From contig DYNS01000093.1 of assembly GCA_020720965.1 (NCBI GenBank), positions 1 to 9,344 on the forward strand: 9,344 nt of DNA. The letters are read 5' to 3'. Origin of the DNA: Anaerolinea sp. (GTDB lineage Bacteria > Chloroflexota > Anaerolineae > Anaerolineales > Villigracilaceae). A program made the translations under genes and the position numbers. The notes under the pieces were generated by a model. It searched no databases, had not been told where the DNA came from, and saw only the letters and a list, made by a program, of their open reading frames with translations. This document shows positions 1 to 6,346 of the stretch, piece by piece; positions within the stretch are counted from its first letter, which is position 1, and the number at the start of each line of letters is the position of its first letter.

Positions 1-1029
1 CAACTCAGCACAAGAGTCGTCCAAACCGAAAAACCCTCCGAGGCAGCCAGCGTCATTGTAGAAACGGCATACCAAATGAGCAAGGGAGATGCCGGGGGTA
101 TCATCCTGCTCTCCAAAGACGGTCACATCGAAGCCCAAATGCAGATAGACCGAAACGGACTCAACCCCCAAGCCGCACACCCCGCTGCCCTCATCCAACA
201 AGCCCTGGAAGCCCGCCAAACCCTCATCTTTGCCGGACCCAACGACACGACCAGAGTCTGCATCCCCCTGCAAACCCCCCGCCGCCAATATGGCGCACTT
301 TGGATAGACATAGAGGAAGAAGACTGGTCTAACACCCGCTTTACAGACAACATGCACACCCTCGCCAACCAGGCAGCCATCGCCCTGGAACGCAGCCTGC
401 TCCTTACCGAAACCCGCCAACAAGCCCAGGAAATTAAAGAAGCCTACCTGCAACTGGAAAACACTTACGACCAAACCTTGGGCGCTCTTTCCTCCGCGTT
501 GGATGCCCGCGACCGCGAAACCGAAGGGCACAGCCTGCGGGTTGCCAGAGTCGCCTGCCTGCTGGGGCGCAAAATGGGACTGGACGATGAACAAGCCAAA
601 ATTATGGAAAGAGGCGCCATTCTGCACGATATTGGCAAAATTGGCATCAGCGACAGCATCCTGCTCAAACCCGGTCCCCTTACCCCGGAAGAATGGGCGC
701 TCATGCGCCAACACCCGGATATTGGCGCGCGCATCATTGAAAATATCCCCTTCCTCAAAGAAGCCCTGCCCGTCATCCGCTATCATCAGGAGCGCTGGAA
801 CGGCAGCGGATACCCCATCGGACTCATCGGGACAGATATCCCCCTCATGGCAAGGATTTTCGCGGTTGTAGATGCCTTCGATGCCCTCACCAACGAGCGC
901 CCCTACCGCAAACCCATCAGCCACCCCGAAGCCTTTGCCTACCTGCGAGAACAAGCCAGCATCCTCTTTGACCCCCAAGTGGTGGAAACCTTTATCCAAA
1001 CCATGCAAGAGAACCCGCCCCAAGCCTGA
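1..1029 (+). CDS. GAF/HD-GYP domain protein, probable cyclic-di-GMP phosphodiesterase (5' partial)
   Basis: The frame is open from base 1, so the gene begins upstream; the ATG at 76 lies inside the GAF fold and is not the start. In visible numbering, residues about 1-135 form a GAF sensor domain, 137-165 a helical linker, and 170-335 an HD-GYP domain. Conserved features are ETEGH (173-177), the HD pair in LHDIGKIGI (209-210), HPD (238-240), HQE (262-264), GYP (270-272) and DAFDAL (291-296). HD-GYP enzymes hydrolyse cyclic-di-GMP using two or three bound metals. The usual HHE before GYP is HQE here, replacing one histidine that is a metal ligand in some family members. No membrane segment is visible, so it is probably cytosolic unless the missing N-terminus adds one. 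The next gene, a GGDEF cyclase, starts 3 bases after the stop, so the two are probably cotranscribed. Domain identity is sure; activity and substrate are inferred. Confidence 0.93.
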   Translation, partial: QLSTRVVQTEKPSEAASVIVETAYQMSKGDAGGIILLSKDGHIEAQMQIDRNGLNPQAAHPAALIQQALEARQTLIFAGPNDTTRVCIPLQTPRRQYGALWIDIEEEDWSNTRFTDNMHTLANQAAIALERSLLLTETRQQAQEIKEAYLQLENTYDQTLGALSSALDARDRETEGHSLRVARVACLLGRKMGLDDEQAKIMERGAILHDIGKIGISDSILLKPGPLTPEEWALMRQHPDIGARIIENIPFLKEALPVIRYHQERWNGSGYPIGLIGTDIPLMARIFAVVDAFDALTNERPYRKPISHPEAFAYLREQASILFDPQVVETFIQTMQENPPQA

Positions 1030-1032
1030 GCC

Positions 1033-2592
1033 ATGTTCAAAAACCCCGCGCCGCCCCAAGACTTATCAGACGAGAACGCCAAATCCATCATCACCCCTGG
1101 GTTTGCAGCGCTCATCCTGCAATCGGTTCTTGTCATCCTGTATGCCGCCTTTTACCAAACTGCGCCGGGGGGGCAAAACATGCTCTTCTTGGGCATTATC
1201 AGCCTCCTATATTCTTCCACCCTGCTATGGCTCTTGCATTACAGCCCGCCCAATTTGCAAAAATGGCAAAATTACATCAGCATTGGCAATGGCATTGCCA
1301 CAGCCATTGGGCTATGCGCCCTGCCAGAACAAATTAACGTCATCCCCCTTACCAGCCTCGTCATCGTTGCCACCATCACGACCATCCTATGGAGCGAGCG
1401 CCAAACCGCCTTTTACATTGGGCTTGCCTTCTTTATTCACATTGGCTACACGATAACTATCAAAAACGGGCTGGCATGGGAGCATATTCTGCATCATGGC
1501 GGCGCGCTCGCCCTCACCATCGTCCTGGTCGTCATCCTGGAACGGCTCAAAAACAGTCACAGCACGCACACCAACCGCTTGCAAAAGATTAACGCCTTCG
1601 CCCGTCAACTTTCCAGCACGCTGGAGATGGAAGAGATTATGCCCATCATCGGCGATGCCCTCTCCAAAGCCCTGGAAGCCGAAACCTACTTTTTAGCAAC
1701 GGTGGAAGGCGAAACCTTGCAAGTTCACATGATGTATGACGATGGGAAATTCTTCAGCGACACCAGCCTACCGCTTAAAGGCAGCCTCTCCAGCTGGGTC
1801 ATTCGCAACCGCCGCCCTCTCTTCATCCCAGACCTGCGACACGGCGTAAATCTGGAGGGCGTGCAAACCATCCTCACCGGCAACAACCGCGACAACATCT
1901 GTTGGATGGGCGCTCCCATCCTGGCAGAGCATGTGACCGGCATTATCGTTGTCGCCAGTTACGCCCCCAACCGCTTCGACCGCAACGACCTGGAACTGCT
2001 GGAAAACCTGGCACAGCAAGCCGCCATTGTGCTGGATAACGTCTTTCACCATACCCAGGTGACGGAGCAAGCCCGCCGCGACAGCCTGACCGGGATTCTG
2101 AATCACAGTCACATCGTCCGCACCCTGCGCCAGGAAGCCGAAAAAGCCCAGCAAACCGGGCAATCTCTTAGCCTGGTGATGTTGGATATTGACTACTTTA
2201 AGCAATATAACGATAATTTTGGGCATCAAGCCGGGGATGAGGTGCTGATAGCCCTCAGCCGCACCCTGCAAAATCATCTCCGCCAACAGGATGCGGTGGG
2301 GCGTTGGGGCGGCGAGGAATTTACGATTGTTCTGCCCAACACCCATGGCAGGCAGGCTGGTGAAATTACCGAGCGCATTCGGGAGACGATTCATACCCTG
2401 GCAATTTACGCTTCCAATGGCAAGGTGCTGCCTTTCCCAACCATCAGCCAGGGCGTTGCCGTTTTCCCCGCCGAAACCGAGGATGTGGATAAACTCATCA
2501 GCCTGGCAGACCAAAGGCTGTACATTGCCAAAGAGCGGGGGCGCAATCAGATAGAGCCGCCGGTAAGCCATTGGGACAGGATGTCGGAATAG
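1033..2592 (+). CDS. Membrane-bound GAF/GGDEF diguanylate cyclase
   Basis: A 519-residue protein predicted to make cyclic-di-GMP from two GTP. About six hydrophobic helices (near 20-41, 50-70, 81-98, 102-120, 124-143, 152-171) are followed by a GAF domain (about 185-340) and a GGDEF domain (about 347-510). The catalytic motif is GGEEF (426-430), a functional variant. The metal-site aspartates in LDIDYFK (385, 387) are present. An RxxD inhibitory site (RQQD, 417-420) lies five residues before GGEEF, the standard spacing for product feedback. The membrane part resembles no named sensor I can recall (not clearly MASE or 7TM), and its signal is unknown. The ATG follows the upstream HD-GYP stop by 3 bases and has no Shine-Dalgarno, suggesting translational coupling; the next in-frame ATG (residue 50) would remove the first helix. 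It converges on ltaE with a 16-base gap. Confidence 0.95.
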   Translation: MFKNPAPPQDLSDENAKSIITPGFAALILQSVLVILYAAFYQTAPGGQNMLFLGIISLLYSSTLLWLLHYSPPNLQKWQNYISIGNGIATAIGLCALPEQINVIPLTSLVIVATITTILWSERQTAFYIGLAFFIHIGYTITIKNGLAWEHILHHGGALALTIVLVVILERLKNSHSTHTNRLQKINAFARQLSSTLEMEEIMPIIGDALSKALEAETYFLATVEGETLQVHMMYDDGKFFSDTSLPLKGSLSSWVIRNRRPLFIPDLRHGVNLEGVQTILTGNNRDNICWMGAPILAEHVTGIIVVASYAPNRFDRNDLELLENLAQQAAIVLDNVFHHTQVTEQARRDSLTGILNHSHIVRTLRQEAEKAQQTGQSLSLVMLDIDYFKQYNDNFGHQAGDEVLIALSRTLQNHLRQQDAVGRWGGEEFTIVLPNTHGRQAGEITERIRETIHTLAIYASNGKVLPFPTISQGVAVFPAETEDVDKLISLADQRLYIAKERGRNQIEPPVSHWDRMSE

Positions 2593-2608
2593 GGTACAGA
2601 GGCAGGTT

Positions 2609-3652
2609 TCAGTCTGAGAGGGTTTGTTTTAGGGCGGCGAGGGTGGTTTGGATGGCGCTATCCTCCAGCCAGTAATGAGTTACCAAACGAAATTGGCGGG
2701 GTCCGCTGGAATGAATGAGAATCCCCTGCACTTGCATTTTCTGCTCTATCTCTTGCACGCTCCAACGACAGGTTGGCGCGAGGGAGAAGTACACCATGTT
2801 GGTGGCAGGCGGGTTGGGGTCTGGCAGAATGTGGGGCAGGCTGGCAAGCCCCCGATACAGGGTTTGAGCGCGAGCGTGGTCTTCGGAGAGGCGGCTGACC
2901 ATGCTTTGCAAGGCAATAATGCCAGCGGCGGCAAGGATGCCCGCCTGACGCATTCCGCCGCCCAGGTGCTTGCGGAGTTTGCGGGCGCGGGCGATGAAGG
3001 GGCGGGAGCCGCATAAAACCGAGCCGACCGGGGCGCATAAGCCTTTGGAAAGGCAAAACGTGACCGAATCGACCGGGGCGGTGAGTTGCCTGGCTTCTAT
3101 GTTTTGGGCAGCGGCGGCGTTGAAGAGGCGTGCGCCGTCCATGTGAACGACGAGTTCGCGCTCGTGGGCAAAGTCGGCGAGGGATTGCAGGTAGGAGGGG
3201 GTTTGCCACACGCCGCCGCAGCGGTTGTGAGTGTTTTCGATTTCGATGAGGCGGGTGACGGGTTCGTGGTCGTCTTCCGGCAGGCGCAGGGCTTCTTCGA
3301 TGTCCTGAAGGGAGAGGGAGCCATCCGACTGTTCCATAATTTGGGCAGAATGAATGCCGCCAAGAGTGGAGATGCCGCCACCTTCGTATAAAAAGGTGTG
3401 CGAGCGTTTGCCCATAATCACTTCGTCTCCGCGCCCACAGTGGGCGAGGATGGCGGCGAGGTTGCCCATCGTGCCGGAAGGGACAAAGAGGGCGGCTTCT
3501 TTGGCGGTGAGGCTGGCGGCGAGTTCTTGCAGGGCGTTGACGGTGGGGTCGTCTCCGTAAACGTCATCGCCGACCGGGGCGGCTGCCATTGCCTCGCGCA
3601 TGGCGGGGGTGGGTTGGGTAACAGTGTCGGAGCGCAGGTCTATCCAGTTCAT
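2609..3652 (-). CDS. ltaE: Low-specificity L-threonine aldolase
   Basis: A PLP (fold type I) enzyme of 347 residues that cleaves L-threonine or allo-threonine to glycine and acetaldehyde in the cytosol. It begins with the family opening IDLRSDTVTQPTPAM. Visible features are the phosphate-binding SGTMGN (59-64), His85 in RSHTF, the EIENTHNRCGG segment (137-147), the cofactor-binding aspartate in HMDGARLFNA (Asp172), the Schiff-base lysine in LSKGL (Lys203), and GGGMRQAG (231-238). The length is normal for the family. The frame stays open 70 codons further upstream, but that stretch lies inside rluD, is arginine/proline-rich and matches nothing; the ATG at 3652 has a good AAAGGA six bases upstream, which decides the start. 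It is the last gene of the alr-lspA-rluD-ltaE block, 14 bases after rluD. Related fold-I lyases are possible, but the motif set fits threonine aldolase best. Confidence 0.95.
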   Translation of the reverse strand: MNWIDLRSDTVTQPTPAMREAMAAAPVGDDVYGDDPTVNALQELAASLTAKEAALFVPSGTMGNLAAILAHCGRGDEVIMGKRSHTFLYEGGGISTLGGIHSAQIMEQSDGSLSLQDIEEALRLPEDDHEPVTRLIEIENTHNRCGGVWQTPSYLQSLADFAHERELVVHMDGARLFNAAAAQNIEARQLTAPVDSVTFCLSKGLCAPVGSVLCGSRPFIARARKLRKHLGGGMRQAGILAAAGIIALQSMVSRLSEDHARAQTLYRGLASLPHILPDPNPPATNMVYFSLAPTCRWSVQEIEQKMQVQGILIHSSGPRQFRLVTHYWLEDSAIQTTLAALKQTLSD

Positions 3653-3658
3653 GGGTTG

Positions 3659-3664
3659 TCCTTT
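3659..3664 (-). promoter_or_regulatory. Ribosome binding site of ltaE
   Basis: On the minus strand this reads AAAGGA, six bases before the ATG at 3652. It fixes the ltaE start and rules out the 70-codon upstream extension. It sits in the 14-base gap after the rluD stop. Confidence 0.75.
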
Positions 3665-3666
3665 CT

Positions 3667-4590
3667 TCAGGCGCGGCGCAGTTGTGCCAGGGTTTCTTCC
3701 AGCGCCGGGTCTAGCGGGGCGGTGAAGGTGACGGGGGTTTTCTCGCCAGGCAGGGTAATTTCCATCTTCCAGGCGTGCAAAAAGTGCCGCGCCAGGGGCA
3801 AAGAGGCTTTGCGATGCCCGTAAAGCGAATCGGCTACGATGGGGCAGCCGAGGAAGGCGCAATGCAAGCGCACCTGATGGGTGCGCCCGGTGTGGGGATA
3901 AAATTCTAACAGGGTGTGATGGGGAAAATTTTGCAGGGTTTTGTATTCACTAATGGCTTCTCTGCCCTTAGGGGGGTGGACAATTGCCATTTTTTTGCGG
4001 TTGTGCGGGTCGCGCCCGATGGGCGCTTCGATGCGCCCGGTGGGGGTGGGGGGGATGCCGTCTACCAGGGCGAGGTAGGTCTTTTGCACCAACCTTTGGC
4101 GGAATTGCTCTTGCAGCCAGCGCATTGCCTGGTCGTTTTTGGCAACCAGAATCAGCCCGGAGGTGTCTTTGTCCAACCGGTGAACGATGCCGGGGCGTTC
4201 TTCGCCGCCGATTCCTTCAATATCCGGGGCGTAACCGAGAACGGCGTGGACAAGGGTTCCGCTGTCGTGTCCGGCGGCGGGGTGAACAACCATTCCGGCG
4301 GGCTTGTTGAGCAGAAGCAGGTCCTGGTTTTCAAACAACACTTCCAGCGGAATAGATTCCGGCTGCAAGCCGGTCGGCTGGGGCGGGGGAATGTGAACTT
4401 CAATGCGCTCACCACCTTCCAGCCGCAGACCGCCTTTGGCGGCGGGGGTTCCATCCACCAGCACAAATCCATCCGCAATCAGCCCTTGCAGGCGGGCACG
4501 GGAGAATTCGGTCAGTTGGGCGGTGAGAAATTTATCCAACCGTTCTGATTCGGTTTCGGTAAATCGGAGGGTTTCTATGCGGTCACTCAC
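3667..4590 (-). CDS. rluD: RluA/RluD-family 23S rRNA pseudouridine synthase
   Basis: A 307-residue enzyme that isomerises uridine to pseudouridine in RNA. Residues about 16-65 form an S4 RNA-binding domain (RLDKFL at 17-22). The catalytic domain follows, with HRLDKDTSG at 137-145 (catalytic Asp140), NKPAGMVVHP at 95-104 and GRTHQVRLH at 235-243. Length and domain order fit the RluD group, whose E. coli member modifies helix 69 of 23S rRNA; other RluA-family members have other sites, so the target here is inferred. I chose the GTG at 4590, which overlaps the lspA stop by 8 bases. No other plausible start lies before the S4 domain, and the 30 codons upstream of it are lspA sequence in another frame. 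The Shine-Dalgarno is weak, so translation probably depends on coupling to lspA. A neighbouring lspA and RluD-type pair is also known in Bacillus (lspA-ylyB). Confidence 0.9.
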   Translation of the reverse strand: MSDRIETLRFTETESERLDKFLTAQLTEFSRARLQGLIADGFVLVDGTPAAKGGLRLEGGERIEVHIPPPQPTGLQPESIPLEVLFENQDLLLLNKPAGMVVHPAAGHDSGTLVHAVLGYAPDIEGIGGEERPGIVHRLDKDTSGLILVAKNDQAMRWLQEQFRQRLVQKTYLALVDGIPPTPTGRIEAPIGRDPHNRKKMAIVHPPKGREAISEYKTLQNFPHHTLLEFYPHTGRTHQVRLHCAFLGCPIVADSLYGHRKASLPLARHFLHAWKMEITLPGEKTPVTFTAPLDPALEETLAQLRRA

Positions 4591-5107
4591 TGGCGGGGCT
4601 TTCTTGCGGAGGAAGGGCTTTATTTTTGGCTTCTTGCTGTTCTTTGTACCAAATTCCGGCGAGGAGAAACAAAACCCCAACCGTAATGCTGGAATCGGCG
4701 ATGTTGAAGACCGGGAAGTTGCCCACAGAGATGAAGTCTGTTACCCGCATATCAAAGAGAAAGCGGTCTATCACATTGCCCAGAGCGCCGCCCATTTGCA
4801 TCCCCATTGCCAGGCGCATCCACCAATCCGAGGCTTCCACCTGAGGGTAGTAGTACACAATCAGCCCTGCCACCACAAAAGCCAGGATGCTGAAAATCCA
4901 GCCGTAGCCTTGCAACATGCCAAACGCCGCGCCGGTGTTGTACCAGTGAATGATGCGGGCATAAGGAAAGAGAAACTCCCACCCGGCGGGCAGCCAAGCC
5001 CCACCCTGGGGAATGTTGGTTCGCACCAGGTGTTTTGTCCACTGGTCCAGGGCAATGACCATGCCAGCGGTGATAAAAAGGGGCGCGTAAAGACGTATTT
5101 GTTTCAA
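4583..5107 (-). CDS. lspA: Lipoprotein signal peptidase (signal peptidase II)
   Basis: An integral membrane aspartic protease that removes the signal peptide from diacylglyceryl-modified prolipoproteins. From the TTG at 5107 it has 174 residues and four hydrophobic helices (about 8-25, 66-86, 95-112, 134-154). Family motifs present are DQWTK (21-25), YNTGAAFG (56-63), GNVIDR (110-115), VTDF (122-125) and FNIAD (134-138). The aspartates at 124 and 138 correspond to the catalytic pair in structurally studied LspA. The frame extends to a GTG at 5164, but that adds 19 unconserved residues overlapping alr and has no Shine-Dalgarno. The TTG has GGAGGA three bases before it (short spacing) and gives a start directly before the first helix, as is usual. 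The gap to alr is 22 bases. The C-terminus is a short polar tail. Confidence 0.93.
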   Translation of the reverse strand: MKQIRLYAPLFITAGMVIALDQWTKHLVRTNIPQGGAWLPAGWEFLFPYARIIHWYNTGAAFGMLQGYGWIFSILAFVVAGLIVYYYPQVEASDWWMRLAMGMQMGGALGNVIDRFLFDMRVTDFISVGNFPVFNIADSSITVGVLFLLAGIWYKEQQEAKNKALPPQESPASE

Positions 5108-5110
5108 AAT

Positions 5111-5116
5111 TCCTCC
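5111..5116 (-). promoter_or_regulatory. Ribosome binding site of lspA (TTG start)
   Basis: On the minus strand this reads GGAGGA, a near-perfect Shine-Dalgarno just before the TTG at 5107. The spacing of about 3-4 bases is tighter than usual, so the start assignment is likely but not certain. It lies in the 22-base gap after alr. Confidence 0.6.
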
Positions 5117-5129
5117 GGGGTTGGTTGCA

Positions 5130-6287
5130 TTATTCGTCTTCGGTGAGAAAGACGCGGGGGACACGGGCGGCGATGTTGGTCATCACCTCGTAGGGGTTGG
5201 TTCCTGCCCAGGCGGCAAGGTCTTCCGGGCTAATCTTTTCCCCGCTGGAGGCTTTGCCCAACAAAATCACTTCATCCCCCAGGGCGGCAGGGTCGTTTTG
5301 CAGGTTTGCCATACACTGGTCCATGCAAATGCGCCCCACTTGTTGATATTTTTTGCCATTGACAATGATTTTCGGCTGATTCGTCATCCTGCGGAAGTAG
5401 CCATCTGCATACCCGCAGGGAATGGTGACGACCCGCGAATCTGCCTCCGTTGCCCAAAGCGAGCCGTAACTGACGGGACTTCCGGCGCGGGTAATTTTGC
5501 TATACACCACCTGAGATTTCCAGGTGGCGGCGGGTTCCACCTGCACCGAGCGCAGCGCGGAATCGTCCGGGTAGATTCCATAAAATAGAATACCGGGGCG
5601 CACCATATCAAAGTAACTTTGGGGCAGGTTGAGAATGGCGGCAGAATTGGCGGCATGTACCAAGGGCGGACGCGGCAGGTTGTTGCGCTCGTACCATTGT
5701 AGGGTTTCTTCAAAGCGGGCAAGTTGCTGGCTGGCGTAAGCGTAGAGCGGGTCTTGGGGCGCGGAGGGGTCTTCCAGCGTTTCGGAATTGGCAAAATGGG
5801 TATAAATTCCCTCCACCCTCAGGTGCTGGCAAGCCGCCGCCTCCCGCAGCAGAGATTCGGCTTCGTACCAGCGCACCCCGGCGCGTTCCATGCCCGTATC
5901 AATCTTGAGATGGACGAGAATCGGTTCGCCTGCGGCGGCGCTGGCTTGCTCGGCGGCGCGTAGCACGAGCGGCTCCGAAACCGTGAGGGTGAGGCGATGT
6001 TGCAGAAAAAAGGGGACATGCTCCGGCAGAGTCCCGCCCGCAACCAGGATGGGGCGGGTAATCCCCATGCGGCGCAGGGCGATGCCCTCATCCAGAACAG
6101 CGACCCCAATGTAGTCCACATACTTTTCAATGTAAGGCGCAACGCCTTCCAAGCCGTGTCCGTAGGCATTGGCTTTCAGCATCACCAAAACGCGGGCGGG
6201 GTGAACCCTGGCGCGAATGGCTTGAACATTGCGCCGCAACTGAGAAAGATTGATGACCAAATGGGTGGGGCGGAGGGGGGTGTTCAT
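5130..6287 (-). CDS. alr: Alanine racemase
   Basis: A PLP (fold type III) enzyme of 385 residues that interconverts L- and D-alanine, supplying D-alanine for peptidoglycan. The PLP lysine is Lys38 in the signature VMLKANAYGHG (35-45). The partner catalytic tyrosine is Tyr274 in VSYG (272-275). Also present are IDTGMERAG (129-137), HAANSAA (211-217), VRPGILFYG (229-237) and CMDQCM (321-326). The barrel domain covers about 8-240 and the C-terminal beta domain about 250-382. The length is normal. A segment after THFANSE (about 171-184) is rich in proline and acidic residues and may be a slightly enlarged loop. It is the first gene of the minus-strand block. The ATG has no Shine-Dalgarno, but a -10 box ends only seven bases upstream, suggesting a leaderless message. 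Confidence 0.96.
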   Translation of the reverse strand: MNTPLRPTHLVINLSQLRRNVQAIRARVHPARVLVMLKANAYGHGLEGVAPYIEKYVDYIGVAVLDEGIALRRMGITRPILVAGGTLPEHVPFFLQHRLTLTVSEPLVLRAAEQASAAAGEPILVHLKIDTGMERAGVRWYEAESLLREAAACQHLRVEGIYTHFANSETLEDPSAPQDPLYAYASQQLARFEETLQWYERNNLPRPPLVHAANSAAILNLPQSYFDMVRPGILFYGIYPDDSALRSVQVEPAATWKSQVVYSKITRAGSPVSYGSLWATEADSRVVTIPCGYADGYFRRMTNQPKIIVNGKKYQQVGRICMDQCMANLQNDPAALGDEVILLGKASSGEKISPEDLAAWAGTNPYEVMTNIAARVPRVFLTEDE

Positions 6288-6294
6288 GGCGGGT

Positions 6295-6303
6295 ATTGTA
6301 TCA
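6295..6303 (-). promoter_or_regulatory. Extended -10 promoter of the alr operon, probably leaderless
   Basis: The minus strand reads TGATACAAT: TACAAT (five of six matches to TATAAT) preceded by the TGN extension. It ends seven bases before the alr ATG at 6287, so transcription would begin at or within a base or two of the start codon, consistent with the absence of a Shine-Dalgarno. The -35 position has only a weak match, ATTATA, which is the complement of the opposing promoter's -10. Confidence 0.55.
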
Positions 6304-6323
6304 TTGGTTGAGTTTGCTATAAT
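6296..6323 (+). promoter_or_regulatory. Extended -10 promoter of the plus-strand operon at 6347
   Basis: TGCTATAAT at 6315-6323 is a consensus -10 (TATAAT at 6318-6323) with the TGN extension. A partial -35, TTGTAT at 6296-6301, lies 16 bases upstream. The predicted start near 6330 gives a leader of roughly 17 bases holding the ribosome binding site. The -35 shares bases with the -10 of the opposing alr promoter. Confidence 0.65.
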
Positions 6324-6334
6324 TTACCCACCCC

Positions 6335-6340
6335 AAAGGA
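6335..6340 (+). promoter_or_regulatory. Ribosome binding site of the membrane protein gene at 6347
   Basis: AAAGGA lies six bases (a run of T) before the ATG at 6347. It supports that start and shows that, unlike alr on the other side, this message has a short leader. Confidence 0.7.
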
Positions 6341-6346
6341 TTTTTT

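Noticed and set aside
1768..2571. Long minus-strand open frame (267 codons) opposite the GGDEF gene
   Set aside because: It lies wholly under a clear GAF/GGDEF coding region, has no recognisable motif, and is expected from the C-rich coding strand avoiding antisense stops.
3653..3862. 70-codon N-terminal extension of ltaE
   Set aside because: It overlaps the rluD coding region, is low-complexity and arginine/proline-rich, and the ATG at 3652 has a proper ribosome site and the family N-terminus.
3916..4548. Plus-strand open frame of 210 codons across rluD
   Set aside because: It is antisense to a motif-complete pseudouridine synthase, its translation is glycine/valine-rich without a domain, and it has no ribosome site.
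4403..5146. Plus-strand open frame of 247 codons across the rluD/lspA junction
   Set aside because: It spans two well-supported minus-strand genes and shows no domain or ribosome site.
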